Assembly: GCF_015207005.2 (NCBI RefSeq)
Contig: NZ_JADEXS020000001.1
Coordinates: 3,844,001-3,908,000, forward strand
Direction of reading: 5' to 3'
From: Desmonostoc muscorum LEGE 12446
GTDB lineage: Bacteria; Cyanobacteriota; Cyanobacteriia; Cyanobacteriales; Nostocaceae
DNA length: 64,000 nt
Part shown: positions 53,314 through 63,106 of the stretch, in pieces
How the letters are laid out: every line of letters starts with the position of its first letter
Numbering within the stretch: position 1 is the stretch's first letter
Position numbers and translations under genes: made by a program
Notes under the pieces: generated by a model
The model's database searches: none
The model's input: only the letters and a program-made list of their open reading frames with translations
Told to the model about the DNA's origin: nothing

Positions 53314-53853
53314 ATGATGTTTTACACAAATAATTTGTGCAGAATACTAATAGTTACAGGCATAGCGGTTTTTACATCCTCCATTTATCCCTGTAATGCT
53401 CAGGCTCAATCTTTAACTGAGAAACAAAACATATTACTAGCCCAAAATCTAGGGGGAATAGTACGAAAAATTCCCCTAGAAGAAGTACCAACACCGGCTA
53501 TGTCTGCTGCCAAAACAGTTACCAATGCTGAATTCAACCAAGCCCGAATTGAAATGAAGTCAGATGGTTCATTAATATATATACTCAGGTGAAAGAATCA
53601 ACAAGGCTTTGAAGTTGAAGCACAAGTTACTCCTAATGGGACTATTACACAAGTTGACGAGCAAATAGACGCCAGTGGAGTTCCGGAAATTGCTGTGAAA
53701 TCTTTTAAACGATGGGCACCAAATGACCAATTAGTCAGCATTTGGCGGAGTACCCGTCTGGGAGAATTTTATTATCAATTTGTCATTCAGGATTTTTGGT
53801 TAGAAGTTGCTCCTGATGGCAATGGCGATCGCCATATTGCTAAAAATTTGTAG
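53314..53853 (+). pseudogene. Secreted protein gene with in-frame TGA
   Basis: From the ATG at 53314 a signal peptide (LIVTGIAVFTSSIYPCNAQAQ) leads into a mature part with VRKIPLEEVPTPAMSAAK, then a TGA at 53590-53592. The same frame continues past it as NQQGFEVEAQVTPNGTITQVDEQI and ends FWLEVAPDGNGDRHIAKNL at a TAG (53851). Both halves are coherent and in the same frame, with a PepSY-like pattern of beta strands. A single nonsense change therefore seems to have disrupted an otherwise whole gene of about 179 codons. It sits 7 bases after the sulfoxide-synthase stop. Confidence 0.7.
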
Positions 53854-53910
53854 TTTCAAGATAGTCGAACGCTCAAATCAGGGATTTTACATTGTCAATA
53901 TTACAACTAA

Positions 53911-54010
53911 GGGACTTCCAGAAAATAAATTATCCCAAATTATTTGTACATTTTTCGGGTAGCACAGCTGTGCTACCCTACTATGGAATATTTTTTTCGT
54001 TGGAAGTCCC
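53911..54010. mobile_element. MITE-like 100-bp element with GCACAGCTGTGC core
   Basis: Ends GGGACTTCCA and TGGAAGTCCC are perfect inverted repeats, flanked by TAA on both sides (53908-53910 and 54011-54013). The centre (53957-53978) is the 22-bp palindrome GGGTAGCACAG and its complement, shared with the 7033 palindrome. Confidence 0.75.
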
Positions 54011-54091
54011 TAAGTAGAAAAATAGTTTTCTGATTTGAGATCAAACTCAAAAGCCTATCATCATTCTGATTAAAAATACTACAAGACATTT

Positions 54092-54589
54092 ATGATGAAA
54101 CCAAATCCTATTCCCCCACAACCCGGTCAAGAATCAGTCTGGGATTATCCGCGTCCGGCTGTTTTAGAAGATACTAATAAACATCTGCGGGTAATTTGTA
54201 ATGGTATTGTTTTGGCAGAAACCAACAAAGGTAAAAGAGTTTTAGAAACAAGTCATCCTCCTAGCTATTACTTTCCCGCTGAAGACATTAAACTAGAACA
54301 TCTCATCGAAACGCCGAAAAAAGGTTTGTGTGAATGGAAAGGTCTATATGAATATTATGATGTCAAAGTTGGTGATAAGTATTTAAAATATGCTGCTTGG
54401 CGATATTTTGACCCCACTCCTGATTTTGTTTACATTGAAAATTTCTATGGTTTTATTGCCAATTTAATGGATGCTTGCTATGTCAATGATGAGCTAGTAA
54501 CACCTCAACCTGGTGATTTTTACGGAGGATGGATTACTGCTGATATTGTCGGGCCATTTAAAGGTAGTCCTGGAACAATGTGGTGGTAA
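54092..54589 (+). CDS. DUF427 domain protein
   Basis: 165 residues. The DUF427 fold is marked by VWDYPRPAVLEDTNKHLRVICNGIVLAET, SHPPSYYFPAEDIKLEHLI, CEWKGLYEYYDVKVGD and AWRYFDPTPDF. The protein has no membrane segment or catalytic motif I can name; DUF427 proteins are small beta-rich proteins of unknown role. A second ATG follows at 54095. It ends with GSPGTMWW and is convergent with the HPP gene. Confidence 0.9.
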   Translation: MMKPNPIPPQPGQESVWDYPRPAVLEDTNKHLRVICNGIVLAETNKGKRVLETSHPPSYYFPAEDIKLEHLIETPKKGLCEWKGLYEYYDVKVGDKYLKYAAWRYFDPTPDFVYIENFYGFIANLMDACYVNDELVTPQPGDFYGGWITADIVGPFKGSPGTMWW

Positions 54590-54661
54590 TCCCAATACCA
54601 AAAATGTTTTAGTTTTAATCAAAAATCTCAATTCATATTGCAAATGGAGCAACGCCAAAAA

Positions 54662-55255
54662 TTAGAACCAATACTTGGGATATGTTCTTTCCTGTGCCAG
54701 ATTATTGAATACCACAGCACAGAGTACCAAAATTATCGAACCTTCTAGGGCAGGAGTTAAAAGAAATTGCCAGGATGCTTTCGTCATCATCACAACTAAT
54801 GCAACTGCTCCCGAAGGAGGGTGTAAAGTTGCAGTAAGTTGCATCATACCAATGGCAGTAGCTACTGCCATTCCCATTGCCCAAGGTTCTGAACCGAAAA
54901 AATGCAGAATAGTCAGGCTTACTAATGCCGCCACAAGATTACCACCAATTACATTCCGGGGTTGGGCTAAAGGACTGTCAGGTATACCAAAGATTAATAC
55001 GCTAGTAGCGCCAAAGGGAGCCATCAGCAAAGGAGAATTAGTTTTTACAGAAAGGTAAGCCGTTGCTGCTATTCCAATAAAACTACCGCACCAACTCCAA
55101 AAGATGTGTCTGTGGTGGGGTCTATCTAAACAAAATGAACGCCTAGTTCCACGTATTTTAAAGCAATAGTTTTTCAATTTCTGCTGAACATTTTGATAAT
55201 TCAACCTGGCTAGATAGGTTGAATAAATCCGCCCTTTGGGTAAATAATCTTTCAT
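54662..55255 (-). CDS. HPP family membrane protein
   Basis: 197 residues with a polar 60-residue N-terminus and four hydrophobic segments (about 45-65, 72-92, 98-135, 155-185). The family-defining motif is LHPPSGAVALVVM near residue 140, and FGATSVLIFGIPDSPLAQPRNVIGGNL is the other conserved block. HPP proteins of cyanobacteria are linked to nitrite transport into chloroplasts or cells, but the substrate here is not shown by sequence. Confidence 0.9.
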   Translation of the reverse strand: MKDYLPKGRIYSTYLARLNYQNVQQKLKNYCFKIRGTRRSFCLDRPHHRHIFWSWCGSFIGIAATAYLSVKTNSPLLMAPFGATSVLIFGIPDSPLAQPRNVIGGNLVAALVSLTILHFFGSEPWAMGMAVATAIGMMQLTATLHPPSGAVALVVMMTKASWQFLLTPALEGSIILVLCAVVFNNLAQERTYPKYWF

Positions 55256-55984
55256 AATTCTCCAGAGTAATTACAAACAACAGTCCTCAACACCAGAAGA
55301 TTTCCTGTATTTACTGCCTTAGCTAAAAAAATACCGAAATTATGTCAAGAAACGGAATTTTAAATTAGATTTATCAACTAAGATCCCCGTTTGATGAACA
55401 AAATGTTTCAACCATAAATCAATACGGTTCAGTTAAGGAAATTTATCGGTTGAGGTAGGCAGGGGGAGCAGGGGATGCAGGGGGAGAAAAAAAGGCTTAT
55501 CTGAACCGTATTGAACCATAAATCAGCATTTTTATCAGTAAAAAATTCAAATTCATTGATTTAAAAAGTTTGGTTTCTAGAATATGTCATAATTTCATGA
55601 CATATAAGTTCCACAATATCCTTTGAACCTGACCAAGGAAATACAAAACTTATATAAATAACTAATAATTCTTATAAGATTTCTTTATGCAGTATTGAAA
55701 GTGGCTCATCAAATCCTTAGCGTAACTTTCAGGAACCGATTACTGTCATTCGTACTGTAGTCCAAGATCCCTGGACGACAGAAACCGCTGAAGGTTCGTT
55801 TATCTATGTCCTAGAAGGAATAATTCGTGAATCTATTTTAAAGGTGATTGACGACATTCAAGATGAAATAGAGTAGCATTTTGGCTGGGAAAATTTACGA
55901 TGATTGCAGCAGCGATCGCCTTTACTGATTTAATTTTAGTAGGAGCGATCGCTGCTTTTTACGAGTGAGTTTTGTAACTCAATC
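55256..55984. other. Intergenic region with one short remnant
   Basis: About 730 bases. A GGGGGAGCAGGGGATGC repeat lies at 55459-55486, in a segment flanked by ACGGTTCAG/CTGAACCGT (about 55425 and 55500), another inverted-repeat unit. A 51-codon fragment lies at 55721-55876. No whole gene is seen. Confidence 0.5.
55721..55876 (+). pseudogene. Short coding remnant
   Basis: Between a TAG and a TAG, the frame reads NFQEPITVIRTVVQDPWTTE then GSFIYVLEGIIRESILKVID. It has no start codon. The sequence looks like the tail of a protein, but I cannot name the family. Confidence 0.3.
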
Positions 55985-56782
55985 TCAATTACTAGACGAC
56001 TTGATCGTGCGATCTTCAAAATAAGATACAGGGAACATAATTCCTCGTTTCTTTGTAGGAGGATTCAGCGTCTTGAATACCCTGTCCCAGAATCCTTGAA
56101 TTCCATAGTTTCCCTTGAAACAAGTGTGGTCAAAATCGTGAAAATCTGATGGAACGAAGAATATGGATAAAGAACTATGACCTTCTAGGTTGTAAACATT
56201 GCCTACAATAGTCCAGGCACATAGTTGGGTAATATCATATCCAAATATAAAAATAGGCAAAAGGTCTGTAATAGTAACAATAATATATTCAGTCAAACTT
56301 TTATGTCCAGCAACAAAACTTGATGAATCGGCAAACTCATGATGTTTCAGATGTATTTTCAGCAATAATTTTCTGTGGAGTAGCCAATGGGAAACGTAAA
56401 AACAGAAATCAGCAGTAATTATTCTCATCAAGAACCATCCAAAGTTTAGTAGCAAGCTATTTCCTCTACTGACCTCTGGCGCTAGATAGAGGATAATTAA
56501 AGCTGCTATCAAACTTCTGATTTCCCCAATAATGATACTTTTCGTAGTAAAAGAAGGAAATGATTGTTTTTTGACTTTTTTAACCCTGGCAGTAAATTTT
56601 TCTTTCCAAGCATCATTTTTTTTAATTACTTTTTCGATGAAAAGACCAATGTTATAAAATGATACAGAACCAACAAACCAGTATAAAAGTACCTGAGTTA
56701 TAAAGTTGAGTTTGATATTGTGCAGCAGCCAATAGAATATTTGCTGAACAATTGTGCAACTAATAGTGATTTTTAAATAAAA
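55985..56782 (-). pseudogene. Sterol desaturase/fatty-acid hydroxylase family, frame without a normal start
   Basis: The His boxes are intact: HWLLH (HxxxH), HLKHH (HxxHH) and FHDFDH, then NYGIQGFWDRVF. These hold the di-iron centre of membrane hydroxylases. The reading frame stays open for 266 codons, back to a TAA at 56783-56785, and the upstream 90 codons (QQIFYWLLHN, LLYWFVGSVSFYNIGLFIEK) look like the family's N-terminal membrane part. Yet there is no ATG, GTG or TTG in that part before TTG at 56512, which would delete a needed helix. So either the first exon-like 5' end has been lost or an unusual start is used. A functional gene is possible. Confidence 0.6.
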
Positions 56783-57211
56783 TTAAACCTCAAAACAAAA
56801 ATCAAAAAATTTTTTCATCCCTGCGTCATTGTCGTAGTTATTTGATCCGATTCAATCTTTTTATGGAATCAGATTTTTTGTGCAAGCATAAATTAACATG
56901 AATTCGACGAATTTTTGTGGCTACAAACCTTATAAATAAAGGATTATTGAAGCCAAGGCTGAAAGAAAATCTTCAGCATTACTTGAGAATAAAGTCAACA
57001 ATTGACCTATTCAGGAGTTACTGATTTTATTCTCAATAAGCTCAAGCATCTTTGGTCACAGCTATTTTCTAAACAATATGCTGATCAAAGGTTTTAGGCT
57101 TTAAAGCTCATTGAAATCATATTAAATTCAAGTATACATCATTTTTTACTGCTCCATTTGTTTGATAATGAAGATTTACAATCTTGAACCGGACATGACT
57201 TATGTTCCCAT
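56783..57211. other. Intergenic region
   Basis: About 430 AT-rich bases. I see no gene, hairpin or repeat of note. It separates the transporter fusion gene from the hydroxylase-family frame. Confidence 0.45.
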
Positions 57212-58759
57212 TTAATTGATCAGTTTCTTAGACTTCAGCCACTCATGCACAACTTCTTCAACCGGACGAGATTGATTATCAACTTGATAATTCATTTGTT
57301 GCATTTCTTCAGTGGAAATTAACCCAACTAATTGATTAATAGCTTCTCGTAACTCTGGATATTTTTCCAGAATTGCTTGATTGAATACTGGGACAGCTTC
57401 ATAAGGTGGGAAGTATTTTTTGTCATCTTCTAAAATGACTAAATTTAAAACAGGAATTAAGCCATCTGTAGAATTAGCTGCTATCAAATCTACTTTCTTT
57501 TCTTTTAAGGCTTGATACATCAACCCTAATTCCATTTGCAGGGGAGGTTTGGTAAATTTAAAGCCATAAGTTTTAGCTAACCCTGGATAACCATCTTGCC
57601 GTTCCAGAAATTCATAACCAAATCCTGCTTGCATTTTAGGTGTATATTTAGCAGCTTCAGAAAGGGTTTTAATCTGCCACCGTTTAGCATCTTCACCCCG
57701 GATAATCATCGCAAAGGTGTTGTTAAATCCCAAAGATGGCATGACTTCTAATTGATATTTTTGGCTGTAGTCTTGTTTAATTTTTTCATATACAAGTTGA
57801 GAGTTACTAATAGGTTTCTGTTTTAAAATAGATGTAAAACTCGTTCCAGTATATTCTACATATCCAGCAATTTGCCCTGCTTTGACAGCTTCATGACAGA
57901 TAAAAGTTCCGCCTAAATTTAAGCGCTTATCAACCCTTAATTTAGTATGAGATTCAATTTGTTGAGCCAGTAATTCTCCTAAAATAAATTGTTCCGTGAA
58001 ATTTTTAGAGCCAATAATAATTGTTGGTGGTGTTAGCCAATAAGTAAAGCCAATTAATGCCGCGATTAATAACGTTAATATACTCAAATAAACAACAGTT
58101 CTACGATTAATTGTTATATTTTTTTCTCTTTGCTGTGTCAGATTTTTTTCTAACCATCCCAAGCTAAAATCTGCACCTAACGCAATCAAAGCGGCAGGTA
58201 TCGCTCCAGCTAAAATTAGCTGATTATTCAGGGTGGAAATCCCCCTAAAAATAAACACCCCCAAACCACCGCCGCCAATTGCTGCGGCAATGGTAGCAAT
58301 TCCCACAGAAATAACTGTTGCTACCCTAACTCCTGCCAAAATCACGCCTAAAGCTAGAGGAATTTCTACTTGAAATAGTAATTGGCTGTCTGTCATTCCC
58401 ATCCCTCTTCCCGACTCTCGAATTGCCGGCTCAACACTATTAATGCCGATATAAGTGTTGCGAATTATTGGGAGCAAAGCATAAAGAATCAAGGTGACAA
58501 TAGCCGGAATTTTGCCAATTCCTCCAATGAATGGCACCGAAATTAGAAAGCCAAAAATAGCTAAACTGGGAGTAGTTTGAATAGCGTTAGTGATACCGAT
58601 AATAGGTTGGGCGAGTTTCGGTTGGCGAGTGATGAAAATGCCTAGAGGAATGCCAATGGAAACCGCCACCACCATTGCAATTACAACTAATACTAAATGT
58701 TCTCCGGTGCGGAGGATAATTTCTAAGAAATATCGGTTGAAAAACAAGGTTATCTCCAA
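57212..58759 (-). CDS. Osmoprotectant (glycine betaine/choline-type) ABC permease fused to substrate-binding protein
   Basis: 515 residues. Residues 1-210 form a five- to six-span permease with the EAA-like loop SVEPAIRESGRGMGMTDSQLLFQVEIP. A further span at about 223-243 leads to a substrate-binding domain starting IIIGSKNFTEQFILGELLAQQIE and including GQIAGYVEYTGTSF and VDLIAANSTDGLIPV. Similar fusions take up quaternary amines. The ATPase partner is not adjacent on either side, so it must be encoded elsewhere or be lost. Confidence 0.88.
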   Translation of the reverse strand: MEITLFFNRYFLEIILRTGEHLVLVVIAMVVAVSIGIPLGIFITRQPKLAQPIIGITNAIQTTPSLAIFGFLISVPFIGGIGKIPAIVTLILYALLPIIRNTYIGINSVEPAIRESGRGMGMTDSQLLFQVEIPLALGVILAGVRVATVISVGIATIAAAIGGGGLGVFIFRGISTLNNQLILAGAIPAALIALGADFSLGWLEKNLTQQREKNITINRRTVVYLSILTLLIAALIGFTYWLTPPTIIIGSKNFTEQFILGELLAQQIESHTKLRVDKRLNLGGTFICHEAVKAGQIAGYVEYTGTSFTSILKQKPISNSQLVYEKIKQDYSQKYQLEVMPSLGFNNTFAMIIRGEDAKRWQIKTLSEAAKYTPKMQAGFGYEFLERQDGYPGLAKTYGFKFTKPPLQMELGLMYQALKEKKVDLIAANSTDGLIPVLNLVILEDDKKYFPPYEAVPVFNQAILEKYPELREAINQLVGLISTEEMQQMNYQVDNQSRPVEEVVHEWLKSKKLIN

Positions 58760-59841
58760 ATACGATTCAGTTATTTTAAGTAGGTATATTTATTATCTTT
58801 ACTTATAAAAAATAAATTTATCAAGGAGGTTTATAAAAAATGTATTATATCAAAATAATACGCTTTTTTAGAAAGAATCAGATTTGCAGATATCCATCAC
58901 AGAGCTATACCTTCTCTACGAGACGCTCTTGCTAGCTTGCTTCCCGTTCGCCCTTGGCGTCCCTTAGGGAAGGATACCCTAACGGAAAAGTTTTTGGTCT
59001 ACTGAACATTTAGAATTATTTTATCGCTACCTACTTAGTGAGAGAATTTTTGTGACTCCGGGATTTTTATTGATTACAAATCTTAAAATAACACAGCGAA
59101 TGGTACAATCTGGATTGGATTAATGAGAACTTTCTTTACCTTTTAATTGCAGTGTGGAAAAAGACATGAAATTACGAAAGTCAAATTAAGTAAGTAGGCG
59201 AGAATAAACCAAAGTAAATTAAGTAATGTAAAAAATCTTGAGATTATTTTGTAGTGAGCGGCTCCAGCCATGAAATGAGGACTTTAGTCCTCTCTACGAG
59301 ACGCTACGCGAACACTACAAAACTTTAATTATTGACGCTGCTCTACTTAGTACAATTTACCTAACTAAAAATCCTAAATTCAGAAGGCACTGACTAGACG
59401 CAGGAAAACCAACATTTTCTATGCGATCGCATTTTCTATGGATGTAAAGAAACATTATTCAATCAATTAGTTTAATGAAAACTAAAAATACCTTACTCTT
59501 CAAGATTATCATTTCTGTAACCCTGAAAATTGAGTTTCCTGAAAGCCTTATCTGATTTTGGTCTTGGTGAATTCTACTCTTATTCAAGCTCGTCAATATT
59601 TAGATGTGTTTCCACTGAAGATAAAGTGCTTTTTGTCAATCAATTAAAATACCCAAAATATTCTCAATAAAAATGATAATCGTAGATGGGAAGACAGGGA
59701 AGGCTGCCAATAGCTATAACTTAAGTTTTTTGGGATGCTCCCATTTTGTGTATAATATTTTCTCAGCTAATGAAAAATCTGGATTTTTCATCCAGTAGTA
59801 GTGGGTTGAAAAAGTTTTAATAGTTTAGATAGGTGCTATAA
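58760..59841. other. Long repeat-containing intergenic region
   Basis: Nearly 1.1 kb without a gene on either strand. Two copies of the CTCTACGAGACGCT repeat (58913-58982 and 59289-59313), and one end of the GGGAGCATCCCA element (59731-59743) are present. The first 100 bases may hold the transporter promoter (minus strand), the last 100 that of the desaturase. Confidence 0.55.
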
Positions 59842-60801
59842 ATGGAAAAAATCAGCGGTACTGCTGAGATTTTTCACAAGTTTGAAAACTTTGGTATTGA
59901 CTTAAAAAGCATATCTAAAGTTGACCATGTACACTCTTTTGCAAAGCTATTAACTTATTTTGCTTTGGTAGTTTTTCTGAGTGTTGGAATTATTTTTATT
60001 CAGGATTGGAAATTAATTCTGATACTCCAATTACTCTTGGGAATTACGTTTGCTCATGGCTTAGAATTGCAACATGAGTGTCTTCATCACAATTTTTTCA
60101 ACTCAAAGATATTAAACTGCTTTTTCGGTTTTTTGTTTGGTGTTCCAATGCTTGTTTCATATACTCATTACAGAGTTCAGCATCTACACCATCATAAATA
60201 TTTAGGCACAGAAAAGAATGCTGAGATATTTGACTATGATGAGTCTTCACTAGAAAGCTTCAATAAATTCTTCGTGAGAGCTTGGAACTTTGCAAGAATA
60301 CCTACTTTTTTCCCGACATTATTTAACTTAATCAAAGGTAAATACCCAGAAGTTTTTTCTACTAACAAGGCTAAAAAAGATGTTTTAATTGAATATTTTG
60401 TGCTAGTCACAATTTTTCTAACACTCTTTTCTATTACCGTGTTTAACGTGTCCTTAATACCTCTCAAAATCTGGTTTATACCGTGGTTAGTTTTTGGCGA
60501 ATTTTTTCATTTTCTGATAGAGTTACCGGAACATATATATTGCAATAAGACGACAACAGATGTTTTCTTAAATACTCGTTCAGTTGAAACTCATCCAATC
60601 ATTAGTTACATTACAAATGGCAATAACTATCATGTTGAACATCATCTCTATCCTAGTGTAGCGGTACACAATCTTAAGAAAGTTCATCATCCCATTGTTG
60701 TTATCTTGGTTGAAATAGCAAGGAGCGTTCTTCATGGCGATAAATTTTTGTTTAGCTGGTGCAACGGGATGGGTGGGACAATCCTTGGTAAAAGCGATTG
60801 A
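59842..60801 (+). CDS. Fatty-acid-desaturase-family membrane protein
   Basis: 319 residues with four membrane spans. The three His boxes are HECLHH (residues 78-83), HLHHH (114-118) and HVEHH near residue 265 (NGNNYHVEHHLYPSV), the di-iron ligands of acyl or carotenoid-type desaturases, hydroxylases and ketolases. The substrate is unknown; no head-group domain is present. The last 68 bases overlap the start of the DapB-like gene in another frame, so the two are co-transcribed and probably functionally linked. The tail (GDKFLFSWCNGMGGTILGKSD) is encoded wholly in the overlap and looks unlike the family, so it may be an extension acquired by loss of the original stop. Confidence 0.85.
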   Translation: MEKISGTAEIFHKFENFGIDLKSISKVDHVHSFAKLLTYFALVVFLSVGIIFIQDWKLILILQLLLGITFAHGLELQHECLHHNFFNSKILNCFFGFLFGVPMLVSYTHYRVQHLHHHKYLGTEKNAEIFDYDESSLESFNKFFVRAWNFARIPTFFPTLFNLIKGKYPEVFSTNKAKKDVLIEYFVLVTIFLTLFSITVFNVSLIPLKIWFIPWLVFGEFFHFLIELPEHIYCNKTTTDVFLNTRSVETHPIISYITNGNNYHVEHHLYPSVAVHNLKKVHHPIVVILVEIARSVLHGDKFLFSWCNGMGGTILGKSD

Positions 60802-61534
60802 CGCTCTCGAAGACCTGAATCTCGTGGGAGCCGTTTCAAGAACCCATGCAGATAAGAAATTAAGTGAAGTGCTGACGGATACCTCATTAGATTTGACCAT
60901 CAGCAGTTCCGTCAAAGAAGCTTTGAGAAATCAGTGTAATGTTTTAGTTGATTACACCAAACCGGATGTAGTGAAAAGTAACGTTCTAGAAGCCATCCAG
61001 AACGGAGTGCATGTAGTCATTGGTACTTCAGGACTTACAGATGAAGACTTCGTGCAAATACATGAACAAGCCATGAAGCATCAGGTAGGAGTTTTAGCAT
61101 CTGGCAATTTTGCCATCACGGCGGTACTTCTGCAACGCTTTGCTGAGATAGCAGCTAAGTACACGTCTTACTGGGAGATTTTGGATTATGCTAGCGAAAA
61201 GAAAGTGGATGTTCCGAGTGGAACAGCAAGGGAATTGGCTTCGCGGCTAGGACAGGTTAAACAGCCAATTCCATACCATTCCCTAGATAAAATTCATGGA
61301 CCAAAAGAAAGTAGGGGTGCTACACTCAACGGGACGCAAGTTCACTCGTTACGTTTGCCTGGTTACACTCTGTCAGTGGAAGCCATATTTGGTCTTGCGG
61401 ACGAAAAGCTGATAATTCGGCATGAAGCTGGAAGTAGTGCCGAACCATATGTCAAAGGAACTTTGTTAGCAATTCGCAAAGTGAGTTCCTTTGTAGGACT
61501 AAAAAGGGGTCTTGATAGCATCTTGGAATTATAA
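60734..61534 (+). CDS. DapB-like reductase lacking the catalytic His pair
   Basis: 266 residues of the dihydrodipicolinate reductase family. The nucleotide site reads LAGATGWVGQSLV, and VDVPSGTARELA and GTQVHSLRLPGYTLSVEAIFG are family motifs. In active DapB the segment before this reads E-x-HH-x-x-K-x-D-x-PSGTA; here it is EILDYASEKKVDVPSGTA, so both His are Ala-Ser (residues 153-154) while Lys157 is kept. This removes the usual proton donor. AGGAG at 60721-60725 supports the ATG at 60734, inside the desaturase gene. It is probably a paralogue with a new substrate, not the lysine-pathway enzyme. Confidence 0.85.
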   Translation: MAINFCLAGATGWVGQSLVKAIDALEDLNLVGAVSRTHADKKLSEVLTDTSLDLTISSSVKEALRNQCNVLVDYTKPDVVKSNVLEAIQNGVHVVIGTSGLTDEDFVQIHEQAMKHQVGVLASGNFAITAVLLQRFAEIAAKYTSYWEILDYASEKKVDVPSGTARELASRLGQVKQPIPYHSLDKIHGPKESRGATLNGTQVHSLRLPGYTLSVEAIFGLADEKLIIRHEAGSSAEPYVKGTLLAIRKVSSFVGLKRGLDSILEL

Positions 61535-61657
61535 GTTTTTGGTAAAGGGTAAGGGAAAATGTTATCCTTTTCACCTTTCCCCCTTAACCTTTTCCCGACT
61601 TTTAAAAGAAGTCTAAGCCATTGTGTGTTTAGACTAGTGAAGGTACAACTTCAGTGC

Positions 61658-62677
<1,020 letters not shown>

Positions 62678-62725
62678 TCATTAATTGGCAGGCTTCTGAT
62701 TGTACCTCAAATTGAGTAGCTAAAA

Positions 62726-62810
62726 ACTGGGGATTGGGGATTGGGGATTGGGGATTGAGGATTGGGGACTGGGGACTGGGGACTGGGGACTGGGGACTGG
62801 GGACTGGGTA
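62726..62810. repeat. GGGGATT and GGGGACT heptamer array
   Basis: About five GGGGATT units followed by about seven GGGGACT units, in register. Confidence 0.88.
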
Positions 62811-62962
62811 TTCAGAAAACTTTTCTCTAGTCCCTAGTCCGTAGTCCCTTAACTTTAAAACTTGCATAAATATCTGATCAATCACCGATAAATCTACACA
62901 ATAAATATTTTCAGTATTTTTATAAGATGAAAGTTACTTTATTAACAAAATATTTCCTTCCC

Positions 62963-63004
62963 ATTCCCCATTCCCCACTCCCCACTCCCCATTCCCTACT
63001 CCCC
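62963..63004. repeat. CCCCATT/CCCCACT heptamer array
   Basis: Six units of CCC(A/C)(C/T)T type, mixing ACT and ATT variants. Confidence 0.85.
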
Positions 63005-63106
63005 ACCATTTTAAATGTAAAAAACAATACAAAATTTATGATGACAAATTTGAAACAAATTTGTTAAGAATAGTTACAGCACTCGTTATCCAGAGAAATA
63101 TTTCTT

